Source: Apostichopus parvimensis
Lineage: Eukaryota > Echinodermata > Holothuroidea > Aspidochirotida > Stichopodidae
Assembly: GCA_000934455.1 (NCBI GenBank)
Contig: KN890479.1
Coordinates: 1-60,990, forward strand
Direction of reading: 5' to 3'
DNA: 60,990 bases
Positions within the stretch are counted from its first letter, which is position 1. Each line of letters begins with the position of its first letter. A program made the position numbers and the translations under genes. The notes beneath the pieces are model-generated. The model worked only from the letters and a program-made list of their open reading frames with translations, did no database searches and had not been told where the DNA came from. This document shows, in pieces, positions 31,648 to 46,600 of the stretch.

Positions 31648-34600
31648 CTGAAAGAAGACCCGGAAAAATTTGATTAACTTTTGTGAAGAATTTTGACATT
31701 TTCAGACAGCCTGGCATATTTGGCTGCTGGAAGTCACACTGTCAGAGATAACAATCTTGTTTTCAGAGAATACAAGATTTACCTGAAATACTTTTGACAG
31801 TTTTCGTAGATAGAGAAAGTATTTTTACCTTTAACTATTTAATGTCACCCTTAACTGGTACATTCAAACTGGAAGCATCAGAAGTCAATGATATAATTAT
31901 TAGCACCACTAACTGGTATGGTAGGTGTTTAATACTTTTACCAACATTTGGCATGAAAACAAGGTATCTTGGTAATTCATCAACCGACCGGTACAGTGGT
32001 CTTTAATTATTCCATTGCAAACATCTGGGCATTAAAACTAACTTGAGTGAAGAGGGGGTTCCTAGGTCAGTGATGTTATTGTCCCCATAGAACAATCCGA
32101 CTCTGGACATTTCTGGACATGTTGTCCATTTTGATGTAACGTCAGTGGCCACCCTTCCTCCTACTGTTATACTGAACATTTCGTAACTCTACCCTAATTG
32201 GTATACTATCCAGGGCAGAGGTGTGGGCAGGATTTTCAAAGGCGGAAAGGGCTAAAAGGCATGAAGGATCTGATGAAGAAGTGATTTGAATTTGACCCCC
32301 CCCCCTCTGGTCTGGGGGTCCTGCCCCAGAAAAAAATCAAAGTTTAGATGTTAAATGGTTCATTCTGAGGCATCCTCCCCACCCCGACCCCCCTCTTTGT
32401 GTGCATGCCACTGATCCAGGGGTAACTGTTACACCAAAAAGGTACAGACAATATCAAGACCAGATTATAGATATATAGACATACATATGTGTGAGCTTTA
32501 GCTGTGTCTACAGTCTAGTATTTATTAAAGCATACTTACGTCATCTTTCTTGAAGTTTCTGGCGAGGGATTCTCTTTGGTGCTCGTGTATACCTTCAGAG
32601 CTTGATAAGAACTCTCCAAGAAAGTTTGTAAAGTACTGGTTCATATCCACGGCGGCCATATTGTATATCATTAACATAATCTCCTCGTTTAACAGTTCGT
32701 GCGTCCTCCCGAGTAATACTTGGTGGAGAACGTTCAAGAAGGGAAACATCATCATGTCCTTGAAAATTTTCTGGAGATGGATAAAAACAGGCGACCATGA
32801 AACTTTTGAAGCGGTACAAAAGCTTTGCCTAAAATTTGTTCTTAATATCACACAAGCTGGATCCTAACTAAACAATTTCTTCCTGTTAACTCCTGATGCT
32901 GACAAGGCCTAGAATTTCACAAGTTCAGCCACTTCTTAAAATTTGCCAAATGCTTACAAAATCTGACAGCTAAAATCAAGTTATCTCTAGCATTCACCTG
33001 AATTACAATACACATCAGTTAAGGTACGGCTTTATGAGAGAAGTCCAATAATATTTGCTGATACTAGCAGCAAAACGGGGCTTATGTTGGGTAGTGCAAT
33101 CATGCCAATTTTCTGTTGGCTGATGGTTGCTAAGCAACCTACCATGTATTAAAGTTCTTAATGTCTACTGGCAGAAAAATGTCAGAGCCTTTGTTTCTCT
33201 ACCGACACACAAGCAAAATCCACTTCCACTTTAGCCAGTAAATAGCTGGAGTTTTGAGGCCGGGTCCAGTAAGAGCAAAGGGGCCCTTAAAGTTGCTTTA
33301 ACCAATGTTACAACACAATTTTCTGACAAAATATTTTTTTAAGGATCAAGCAACAGCACAAAATCAAAAATACCTTGAAATATTAATCTAACTTTGACTT
33401 CATATTACAGAGCTCAAGCTTGACCAAATACCGACCTTAATATTGGTGAAGGTTTTGTAACAGAGAATTATGAGGAAGAGTCTAGTTACTTAACCAAGTC
33501 TACATATTTTTGGGATCGGATAATTTGTCAAAACTTCCTTTCCAAGAGCTACTTTAAATGGGGTTTTCTTTCCCCTCAATATTTGATCATTTTCATTGGT
33601 CCTTACCTTATCGTACAGTTTGGACTTTGAATTAAGAAGTTCCAACGCCTTCATATTTTGTCTGAAGACTGAAATATCGGGCTGAAGGAAAGACTGTCCA
33701 AAGGCCTGAAGAAGAAAATGAAACAAAGTATCTTGAAGCAGAACTGTGGGTGATAGCACAAGGCACAAAAAAATACGTTTTTGCTATAAGCGACATTAAA
33801 GGCAGCTGCTTCAATCAGCTCTTACACAAATTCAGGTGCAAATCAATAAGACATGGATGTGCAACAGGCATTACTCATGAACAACAACAGCCAGTTGGAT
33901 AATTTCCTAATGCTAATACCATCCTATACTGTCATCCCATATCATGCTTCAAAACACTCGTACTGACAGTATCAACAGTTTAACTCTTATCTGATAGAAA
34001 CGATATTCATACTATTCATACTGTCAATATGGTGCGTTGAAGCATGACATCAAAGTGCAGTATGGATAAAACTTGCCTCAACATAGTGTCATGAAACAAA
34101 TATAAGCAAAAGAACAACAAACTGATATGAAAGGAAAACTTGTTTGGTACTGACTGTTACATAAAGTGTACAAATAATTAATAGCACTTGAAATTTACAG
34201 CAAAGCGAGGGCACTGTTTGCTACCACCCTCTGTGCCTCCCTACCACCCAGAACACTTTTATTCACACTGTTTACTTTCATGACAAGCTTCAAAGAAATG
34301 GTACTGACAGTATGATTAGTATGAACATATCCTGTTTCTAATCAGAATAAAAAGGTTAGGAACTGTTCATACTGTCAGTACCCATGCTTTGAAGCATGGC
34401 ATGAGAGTACAGTATAGAGTGGTACTAGCAGTGGAAAATGGTCCCAACTTGTAGCAGCTTCCTACCACCCTGCATATGGTTTATATCTAACAGTAATTCA
34501 ATTATATATTTATTTTACACACTCCCATGTTGTTTTGTTTACCTGCATTATGGCAATGAATTGTTGGTCATTCTCAACAGCATCTGTACTGCCTTGTATT

Positions 34601-37600
34601 TTGCTCAACACGGACGTTGGGAAGAAATAACGCCACTTGTTTTGAAGCAGCTCAAACAGTAACCGATAGAGGGCAGGCTTGATATCAGGAGATGCTCTCT
34701 GTTAAATAGAGGGGGAAAACAATTAATAATTAGAACAGTTTCATGACATCTGTAAGATAGAAATTGTCATCCATAATGTGTGGGTGATTTGGCACTGAAA
34801 AAAAAAGAAAATATACTACATTTAAATTTGGTATTCATCTGGTAAATTAAAATAAAAAAGACCAAATTGTAGAAAAAGTCATGTGCATTATTCTTTAAGA
34901 ATTACATTTAATTAAATCTTAATGTCCATCTAGGAAGCTCTAGAAAACATGAGATGCAACCAGTCATCATCCTACTTCATACCTTCCTAGACCAATCAAA
35001 AGCTGCCTTACTGTAGAAACCCAGCTCTTTTGAACCAAACAAGAATATTCTTACTGCAATGAAATATCAAAAAAAATATCAACATAAGGCATTCATACTG
35101 TATGATAAAGGCTTTCTTTGACCAATACAAAGCCTTCTCACTGCAGGAAGTTTATTTTTCTGATACTAACCTCGGCTATGATTGGATAGATGTGATCCAT
35201 ACAGATTGAGATGATGTTTGGTATAAATGCTTTGAATGCTGATCCGGGCTCTTGAATAATTATCTCTAATATATTAAGAAATCTGTAAATTGAAGACAAA
35301 AAGGATGAAATTATGCAGATAATGCTGTGAATTTATGACTGTTTTATGCAAAATTTTCCAAATCTCAATATTAAAACTAAAAAATTGGGCTGAGGAAGAG
35401 GGTTCAACCAGGAGAGACATAAACTTTCAGTCAGAAATGTGACTTTCATATCAGTGGGAAAACCACAAAGGGACCTAAAAACTTTCCAAACAAAGATGTG
35501 TATTACATTCCATACCACAAATTCCACAATCTGAATTTTTGGACAAAAGGAGATTTTTATAACATCTTTTCCCTTCCAATCACTGGGCATATTTTAATTT
35601 GAAACTTTTCTTAACTTTAAAACCAAAGAAAACACTACTTAATTGTATTAATGGAAAAAGGATACATTTTATTACCAAATATGGGTATTTTAATTTATGA
35701 GACAGTCCTCTTGAAGTTTCCACATAACTTGGGGACACATGACTCGTTGAGCGTCCTCAGGTATCCATTTTACAAGTGACATGGGCAGCCTGAAATTTGA
35801 CTGATTGCAGCAGGTACAATGAGAAGGGGAAATGTGACACCAAAATATTTCTGTTGCCAAAGTTGCAGTTTCTTACAGGAGCAACAATGCAAAGAAAACA
35901 CTACATAACATGTAAGGATAGTGTACATTGTAAAATACAAACATCTATAAACTAATTTATTATGTAAAGACGATGTCTTACTTCTCTACTACTCTCGTTC
36001 CCGCTGTACTTTCGTGCTGAATGGTTTCAGCCAACTGATCTCTGTAAAGAGAAGGAAAACAAAAATAAATTATGAAACGGGGGTTGTTGGAGAGTACAAC
36101 CATCTCTCTCAGCCCGGAGTCTGCAGGTTCCTATAGGGTCTGTTACATTTATGAAGAGTCTGTGAGTGTAGTGGGGTTCACAGGGGGGTCAGTGAGATTA
36201 TAAGACCTGTGCTTAAAGCCAATGGGACCTCATAACTGTTTAGTGACTTAATATGCTGTCAAGACAATCAGCAAAAGTATGAAGAGCCATTTTGGAACCA
36301 AAAAAAAAAAAAAATTCGCTCAAGCTCAAGAACAAACTTGACTTTGGTGAAATTCACTATGTCAGAGGGGGAGGATGGGGGTAGGAGAGGGGACTGCGAA
36401 CAGTTTATGGTCCGTATTGGTCCAAAGATGGAACAAAGGCCGAGATCCTAGGATCAGAACAGCAATCTATTACTATTTTAGATGCTGATAAAACAAGATA
36501 TATAACCAGAAGGCTAGATATAGATGACACATGTGCTACACGTATGGGAGATAAATAGAGTTATCTGCCATTCGAGTAAGAGACTCAATTAATGGAAGTC
36601 CTGACATCCGTGCTACACTACTGTGCATCCGTATGGAAAACATATCCTGTATAACAAATATTCACTTTCCTTAAAAATTAACTTAGTAATTTACACACAT
36701 CCTTTATAATAGAGTAGCAAAACCTTTATAAACATTATTTTTGAATATACATTTGTTTAATCCTAGTGAAATATTTGTGTGTGTGTAACTAAAACATTAT
36801 AATGATAAAATGTATAAAGCGCCACCACACTAAAAAATATTCTGTTGCGCTGTACAATTAAAGGAGGAAACATCAACAAAGTAAATACAAACTTGGACCC
36901 TTTCATTCATGCAATCATTCACATTCAAAGATATGGAAATATGTACATAATCTACACTACTGTACTGGCTGAAACTACTTTTACTAGCTATAGATTATAA
37001 ATTGAATCATTGATGTATTTCAGTAAATGTCGACCGTTATCGAACCTTGTGAAGAGGCTGACGAATACTGCAATGGTACTCTGAATGGATGGTATGCCCA
37101 TCTGAACCCGTAGACCCTGAAAGAGAGCCAAGTAGAACCCCATCATATCCTCTATGACATCTGGTGAAATCAATAAAACAAAACAGATGGTTATATCTGA
37201 TAAAAATGTCTAAAAAAAATGAAAAGAAAGAAAAAATAATATCCCACATATGAAAAGGATATGAACATGAAAAGGATGTTAATACTGTTTTGAAAAATAT
37301 TTCATTTCATTTCAAGACTTGTACGCAAATGTGTAATTAAGATTTATACCACTCTTAGAGGTATTTGATATGCAGATGATGGTATCTGCTGATATCTAAT
37401 GCATTGGATCACAAATAAAGGGGTGCACAGGCATTTCTCATATGCTGTTCTGTCTGACAGGAAAGTTTGCATCCGTTGAAATCTATTCCAACCTGAACAA
37501 CCTTTCTTTTTTCTTGTTTCTCAAACTACCACCAAGTTAGCAAGAGTCATTTGTAGTTAGTATAGTGTATTCTCCACCAACATCATCAGTGGAAACATAA

Positions 37601-40600
37601 ACCCTGCTGTGTTTTGTAGTAAGAAAACACCCTCCTCTCTCCCCTCTACCATTAAAGCAAGTTTCTCCACCCACCCTTCTCCCTTTCACCATTAGTTCCA
37701 GCCATCTCACTATCCCCCTCTCCCATTACATCCACCCATCCCACTCCTCTGTACCTATAAATCCATCCAGCCCTCCCCCTCATTACCATTAGTTCCAGTC
37801 TTCTCAACCCTTTCCATTACCCATTGTACCCACCCCCTATACCATTACATCCACATTTCCCTCTAGCTCATACCATTTATTAAAGCCTTCCCATCCCTCT
37901 CGACTACCTATTACTTTTACCAACCCCCACCTGCCTATCCCATTACATCCACATATCCCTCTCCCTCATTACACCCACCTCCCTCCCCTATACCATACCC
38001 ATTCTAGTCCTCACATCTATACCACCCTAACTACCGTTCTTCTGTTAGACTACGTCCACCTATCCCTCTCCCTCATTACACCCACCTCTCTCCCCTATAC
38101 CATACCCATTCTAGTCCTCCCATATATGCCATCCTAACTACCGCTCTTCGGTTAGACAATTACCTGGTTGATGGATGTATATTGGAAAGATATGTAGTGT
38201 AACCTGGATGGATTCCTGGAGTGAGTGGTAACAGACCTGCTTGGTCTTGGAGACCTCCCCTGCGATGGACTCTACTTGATCTGATAACAAGTGCAGGGTT
38301 TTGTGAATCGTTGGCTTAACTACGGAGGAAAAGAGAGTCAACAAAGGGATTAACTTATTATTGTATATATGACACAGACATGACCTCTGAAACTTCTTAC
38401 AAAGCTTTGCTTTTAGGACATACCATACTATGGAGCTCTACACACCTGAGCAACTTCCACACCCTTCCTCCCCCCCCTCACACCTCCAGCACAAAAAGAA
38501 ATGGGTCATAATAGTGCTGTATTAACATGGACATAGCCGGGTTCCCAGTAACTGAATGTGTTTACAGCCAACACTTCCAAGTTGGCGAAGGTTTAACCCA
38601 TGGCTGCAAACTGGGTAGAGGAAGGCAACACAACACTGATACGTATAACAATGTTTCTGATGGAATCTGATGGAAACTACTCCCCAGTTATGCAGTGATT
38701 TCTTCCCATGTGTTCTGAATGAAAGTGTTCGTGTATTTGTGTGCTGGGTATGTGTGTGCTGTGATAAACTAACTATCAATCCATTTGCAGTTAAAACATC
38801 AATCAAAAGGCAGCAGAGAGTGGATGATTGAGGGCCTTCAAAAGAAATTAGTGATCATGACTTGCCTAGAGAAACCACACAACAGGGGTGGCCAAGGAAT
38901 AAGTGTGTGAAGTTTGTGTATACAGCCCTGTATATAACAACACTATTACTGTGGTCCATGACGTAACAACAAAATTTCTAAATACAATTTGATTGGGACA
39001 GTATTCTTCTCCTTTCTCCTACACATAATCAACAAAGTAGTAATAAACATCTGTAACAAGCCTTCAACAGTGGCGTCGCCAGGGGGTGGCCTGGGGGGGG
39101 GCATGTGCCCTTCCCAAAAAAATTGTCCCCCCCCCTAGATGAGATTCGTAGTGTTGAAAAAATACTCAAGCAAAAACTTTATCGTCCTAAATTGAAGATA
39201 TAAATATCGGACAGACTAAGCCCCAAAATTATTGAACATAAAGTTATTCAAGCTGCAAAATATAGCACCAGATTACATAGACCCTTAATTAATCAAAAAT
39301 TTCTCAACCCCCCTTCCCCTTAGACCCTTCTCCCCAGGATCGCATTCACAAATAATCATTGTGCCCCCCTCATTAAGTGCTGTGTCCCCTCTGTGCCTCC
39401 CAAGATTGAAATGTCTGGCGACACCACTGGCCATCAAGAAGACCCTCATGGCAAATTGAATGAAACAGTGAGAAAGGGCAAAGCAAGTAACAGGCAAAAG
39501 AATAAGATAAAAGAAGGAAAAAGTCAATTAGAAGTCGTTAAGATCTAGAAACAGATGAGTCTTCAGAGTAGAAGGACACAAGAGAAGGAGTGAGCTTGAT
39601 GGATTCAGGTGATTTGTTCCAAAGATGAGCAGCAGAAGTAAAACAGCTATTTCCCCAGGATCTGACATTATGGTGGGAAGAGGTTTATTCCAAAGGAAAA
39701 GGTCAAGAGGTCGTCGGAACTCACCTCTAGCTTGCAGTTCCTTGTCTTTACTGAGGTTTGGCATCGACTTTAAAGCTCTGTAATCTGAGGTGATTCTTCG
39801 AATGAAGCCTAAGTGATTCTCTGACCGCGCGGTCCACTGCTGATCTCGTTCGGAGATGTTTGGCCACGGCAATATTAAAATGTTTGATAGTGCTCTGCAG
39901 ACTATTAACTGGACCTGAAGAAAAGAGGAAATGCATCCTTAAAATTAATCGGTTACAAAACTATTATAAATAGCCATGTTTATGAACTTTTCACGGATAG
40001 AACTTACGTATCATGCGGGGTGGGGTCTATTATAATCACCAAATAATATCAACTTCTGGGGACAAGAGTTTGTCAACTGTGTAATTTTAAAGTAAGAAAT
40101 GCTACCAGGACATAAACCCAGTGTATAGAAAATTATTTAAAAAAATTGATTGCAATCAGCATTATCTTCATGTCTCGATATCCCTTCAGGTATGGCCAAC
40201 ATCCACCTGGTGACTTATCTACTCACCCTCTGCTATGCCCCTAACTCCCCCTCCCTCTGATCACTAAAGTAAAAATGTTCCAAACAGAAACACTGATATT
40301 TGCCTTAATATTTGTTCACCTATCGCTGAATTAGCACACTGTTTGAACAGGAGTTATCTTCTATTATACAACACCTAATTATATTCCGGCCATTTGATTG
40401 GTCAATTGCTTGTCGATTGCATGCAAAATCCGCTCTATTGCACTCTATGAAATAGAACCATGGGTTATACTTTTTTGATAGCACTTTTTTCAATGGTAAG
40501 AGAGCAGAGAAACCTGTCTGTTCAAAACAATTTGTTGCATGAGTGCATTTTACATCCAATTATATCCAAATTTGAAGGTGTTGTATAAAACAAATAATGA

Positions 40601-43600
40601 ATGGTTTCCATTCGTGCAATAGTGCAAATATTTCATTCGTTGAAAGATGTAATTTGTTCCATTCAACTCGGCTGCGCCTCGTTGAATGGAACATTCCATC
40701 TTTCAACTCATGAAATATTTGCACTATTGCACGAATGGAAACCATTCATTATTTGTATACTATGTCATGAGTCGGCCATCCCCCATCCAGTTACCATTAA
40801 CTCGACCCATCTCAAATCTGTCTCTATATCTTAACATTCACCCTACCCCTGCCTGCCTCACCCATCCCCACCTCTGCCCCTCCATTGACCAATCCCCTTC
40901 CCGTACATCTTACCATTCACCCTACCCCTGCCTGCCTCATCTATCCCCATCTCTGCCCTCCATTGACCAATCCCTTCCCATACATATTAACCAGACTAGG
41001 TTCTTCCTTCATGATTCTGTTCCTCAAACTTACGTCAGTAGGGTGTGAGCTCATTGATCCTCGGCTGACGTCATTAAACATCTTCTGCACCTGAGGCAGC
41101 TCCACCAGGAACGTGGGCCTCACCGTGGTGGAGATGGACAGGAACAGATGGACGGCAGCTTGGACTACCTTGGCAGGAACTTCCTTCCCTAACAGAGGTT
41201 CAATAGCCTCAATGATGCTCCTTAACAGCGGCACAAACTTCTCCTGGTTGGTCGGCTGTCGCTGCGTCTCGCCGTAGAACTGAGCCAACCAGTGACTGTA
41301 GGCTTGAACAGCTGCTAAAGTGTGTGCATGTCTAAATTGAAGACACACAAAAAAAGAAAAATATGATGGTGAATTGAGAAGTTGAAATGGTTAGCTAACG
41401 TCAAACTGAACTGCAAGCATGTGTCATTGAAAAGCCAATAAAAACAGACGACATCCATTAAAGGTACTTTTGGCAAATTTTTCCTGAGAACTGTACAATT
41501 ATGAGAAGACAAAGACGTTGCACACATCAATGTAACCGATCCAGATCATATTTCGAGTACTTTTAGCGTTCGTAAGAACAAACACTAGATTATTTCCTGG
41601 TTTGTACTTACACTTCTGCTAGATCTGGTTGCAGCACTGTAGGAACTGCCGTTTTGACTAAGAATAATTTAGAGCTACTTCCGTAAACGGCTGCTTGGCA
41701 AAATCTGTAAGATTATGGGAAAAAAAGTACATCAACAAACAATTGATGTTGAACATTGATGTTAAACAACAATTAACATGAAAGGAAATTTCAACAGCTT
41801 CCACTTTTTAAATATTTTATTAAAAAAATCAGTTTAGAGCAGGTTTAAAATTGATACAAAATTATTATTATTAAATTATTATTATGATTATGATTAAAGG
41901 ACACTGAAATATAACACCAGCTAGTAAACATCATTAATTAAGTAGCACTTTTCTAATTAAACAATGTGAACGTACATCATTTTAATATCACAGGGTGGTC
42001 AAGGGGCGTAAGAAACAGTGTGTAGGGGTTCAAAATGCAAGCAAAGCTCACATGACCTCATGACCTCGGCAACCTTTCCTTCTCAAAACTCACTTCTCTA
42101 CTAAAGACAGGCCATTTTCAAATCTGCTGGCAAATTTTTCGGAGATAAAGTGATCAGACAGTCTCCCCATGGCCTGCAGTAGTGTAGAGAGATCTCGGAG
42201 TGTGCAATGTAGTTTCCTGCATTCATTCTCAGCCACGATGGTCAGTTTGCGACCTAGATGAGAAAAAAAACATCAGGAGTTTTGTGTTAGCTTCAAGGTC
42301 AATTTAATCCAAAGGATGGTTATTGTTTCTTTTTCTTTTTTTCTTGGGGTGGGGGGAGGGCTTGAATGTAGCACTGTATGGTCAATTGCATATTAGTTGT
42401 AACTTTGTAAAATTAAACAAAAAGTGAAGATGAATAATGGTGAGAAATTAATAAATGTATTCATTTCTACATTCTCCTAGATACTAATTCATTTCAATAT
42501 AATGCCAATACATTGAGAGAAAGCTGAATTTGAAATTTTCAAAAGGTATGACCGTTCCTTATTTATTAGAGAAACACAAAGATAAACAAACAAGCTAAAT
42601 GAGCTGCAGTGTTATTGGATTTCATTGAAAATTGACAAAAGGTTGGTTTAACTTGGAAAACTGCAGTATGGAGGACATCCCTCCCCACAGACTCGCTCCC
42701 TGCCACCTCCCCCTCCCCAACACACACCCTTCTGACAGGATATTCAATAGACAATCTAACTTAAATAAAAATTATTTATTTTTTATTTTAAGTTTTATTT
42801 TAAATAAAATTAATCAAAAGGAGTAGCATGATTTCTGTGCCTAACATAAAGCACTGTATTAATACTGCTTGTCATCTATACTAAATACTATTAGGCTGCT
42901 CTCATACGCCTGTACAGTGTAACTGACATGTGAATTCAGGAATTAGCCAGTGAGAAATTGATTTTAGCCAATAGACCTTTTTTAGAGAACTAGCATATTC
43001 TAGCAAGTGGTTTAACTTGGGAAATTCTATACCTGGTCACACAATTTCAAAATAACGAATCAGATGAATGTACCTTCTGAAGAATCGATAACAAACTGAC
43101 CGAGACCCAAGTAAACCTCCAGATTCTCCTGAAACGCTGGATACTATGAAATGAAAATACAAGGATAATTTATGCAAAGTATGGATTTTTATTTTCAAAT
43201 TTTTGGGGCTGAACATTGTTAACTCGATCAGAATCAACAGTTAATTTCCATTTACAATGTATTGTTTACCTAATACAGTAAAACCTAGATCGTCGGAACT
43301 CTGGACTGGATGTTGTCCGGGTTTATAAGAAAAACGTTCACCTCTTTCTTATACTGTATCGTACTTTGCAATTGTAATGTATTACAGTTAAACGTTGTTG
43401 CATAAACAGTTATGAAATTAAAAGTGCTGCAGCTTTGATCCTTCTCTGTGTTAGGATCCTGTTTTGCTGTAACTGCATAAACACACAAAAACTTACTGCA
43501 TGTTTACATGTGCAGTATCACACAATTATGAATGGCAGACATCAGTCCAGATAATCCATGATCCAGATAATCTAGGATCTGGATAGTCCAGGTTTTTTCA

Positions 43601-46600
43601 CCAAACATCTATTTCCATCATATTCTTATATGGACTTTCTGTACATGAACACACTTGATTTACTGCATGTATACAAGGGCAGCATTACACAATTATGAAT
43701 GGTGTGATATGGTTCCCTTTAAACGCAGGATCCGGTTAGTCCAGGTTTTTACTGCACAACATTTTTCATATTTCATATTCTTGTGTAGTGTGTCTGTAAC
43801 TCACACCTTGCCTCATATTCTCCTATGCTATTTCTATTGCAATCTCATTGTGTTCTGTCTCTGTTGTGATCTCGTAGCATCGAGCCCAGATAAATTTTTC
43901 TCTTCGACATTACAGACCTTCTACAAGAGTGGACATACAACTACATGACTTAGACAAATGCATAAATGGCCTATTAAGAAGAGTAGTTCTGCCTTGCATG
44001 ACACTAAATTTGAGAATTTGGTTTAGGCCAGCTCAGTAAATTATATCAAGGCATATGAATGCTATCTTGCAGAGCACTAATGCAATTAGTTTTTTGTGTG
44101 TGTGGTTCTGTGGGTAATTACTAGCATTAATTCCACATTACCTATAGCATACAATGTGGAATAGGAGATACTGCATACTGAATCAATGTTACTCACCAAA
44201 ATACCAAATGCTTCTGTTGGTAGCAGTTCAGCTATTTTGGCGATAATCTCCAGACACTGTCTCAAGAAATGTTGCCATTCTGTCTCCTCCTACAAGATAA
44301 TAAAATTCAATGTAAATGAGCAGATCTCAAAGATTGGATTTCATCTACCAACTATTTACAACATCTGAATATAAAGAGGAAAGGGGGGAGGGGGGCAGGG
44401 GACAGTGTTTTGCCAGTGTGAAAATGATTTAGAGTGTAATTTCTAGGAATATTTCTTTAGTAACTTACTGTGGTTTAAAGGTTAGAAAATATTTTAACTG
44501 TTGGACAGCATTTTGTCAAAAACACAATTTAATTTAGTAATCAATGAAGACTAGAAATGCCATCTGATATGTAAACAGGTAGAAACAAATGCTAAAGTTG
44601 CATTTGAGTTTGTTCTCAAAATACCCTACCAAGACGGTATAAGAGACAAGGATTTTGGTATAGCCAGTGGATTAAGATATAACCGGTGGATTAAAGTATA
44701 GCTAGTGGATTAAGCTATAACCAGTGGATTAAAGATAGCCAGTGCACTAAGATATAAACCAGTGGATTAAGCTAAAGCCAGTGGAATAAGATAAAACTGG
44801 TGGATTAAAATATAACCAGGAATGAAGGATAGCCAGTGGACTAAGATATGAGCCAGTGGATTAAAGTATAGCCAGTAGATTTAGCTATCACCAGTGGATT
44901 AAGGATAGCCAGTGGACTAAGATATAATCCAGTGGATTAAGCTAAATTCAGTGGAATAAGATAAAACCAGTGGATTAAAGTATAACCAAAGATTTAGGAT
45001 AGCCAGTGGACTAAGATATAAACCAGTGGATTAAAGTATAGCCAGTAGTTTAAGCTAAAAACCAGTGGATTAAGGATAGCCAGTGGACTAAGATATAAAC
45101 CAGTGGATTAAGCTAAAGTCAGTGGATTAAGATATAACTAATGGATTATAATATAACCAGCGGATAAAAATATAACCAGTGGATTAAGATATGACCAGTG
45201 GATCAGATTATAGCTTTATAGCTGCAGGATTAAGACAGTGGATTAAGACTGCAGATCAAGATAAAGCCTGAAGATTAAGAATAACCTACTGGATTAAGAA
45301 ATAGCCACTGGGTTAAAAATATAGTTAGTGGATAAAGATAAACCTGATCAAGTAAGATGGATTTAGATTCAAGCCAGCAGAGTAAGTTAAGATCTAACCA
45401 ATGGTCTTTTAAGTACAGCCAACTGGATTAGAATATAAGAAAGCAAACAGAGATTAAACTCACGTCATCATCGAGAAGTTCATCATCTAATTCCTCCAGC
45501 TGTGTCTGGTTGAAACCAAACTGCATCTTCCTCAATAGCTCACTCATTACTGAAACTAACGCATCTCGATACCTGTGGAAGGTGACGATGACAGTGATGA
45601 TGAAATAAAGTAACATTCTAATATATAAATTTGATTATTACTAATGACGCCTTAAGATGTACACAAAATAGGTCAATGGAAAACTATTTGTACTGTTTAC
45701 TACAACACTTTTTACTAGGTATGAGGTAGCAGGAATGAAAATAAATACAGGCCTGACAAAGGGCAGAGAGATAGGGTAAGGGGAAGGTGGCAGGGTAGAG
45801 GGTAGAGGGTGGGGAGGGGGGCCCTCAATTCAGTCGATTGTGATTGATGTAGCATAAAATTAACAGAAAGGAAAAACAAATGTGTTTAATGAAAGGCTTA
45901 GAATATTACCTGTCAATTAGATGGTTGCCTTCTTGTAATCTGGACGCTTGGAACTTGTCTTGAAGGTAATCCAGAAATACCGACCAAATATCTAAACAAT
46001 TGAAGAAACCTTCTTCCGACGGCTGAGCAAAAGAAAATTAATAATAATAATAAATAACAATTGAAATTTATGAAATCAAGGCTGGTTTTTTTTGTACTTG
46101 GAAGTAAATAAAGGCAAATGCTACTACAACCAGTAATACTGAGTTAGAGTCTGAGCTCTTGTTTAGCATACAATCTCTCCCAACCCCTCCACCACTCCTA
46201 CTACCCCTATCACTCAAAGTATTATAAGGTGGATGCTATAATTCTCAAGATGGTTACCCACTTGAAGATGTGCTTATAGAGTAGAGCTAAGGACTTAAAC
46301 AGGACAGTGAGCACTGCCATCTATTCCCTTCTTTCCCCCTCCCTCACCCCCTCCCACCCCCTCAGGGTTCTCCCTTCATATCACGAAGGTCAAACTGTAC
46401 GTGTTGCAATCCTGAAGACACTTACTTACTTGTAGAGCAGAGCAAAGAACTCAACCACAGGAAAATGAGTATTGCTATTAAATCTCTCATTGACTCTCTA
46501 CCCCTACCCCTACCCCTCCCTTTATCCAGCCCCCCCCCCACTGCACACCTACAAAGGACAAAATGTGCATAAATGTTACAATCCGGACTGATGACTCTTA

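Noticed and set aside
40560..40834. Matching peptides on both strands beginning MVSIRAIVQIFH
   Set aside because: Direct result of the near-perfect palindrome at 40591-40757, not a gene.
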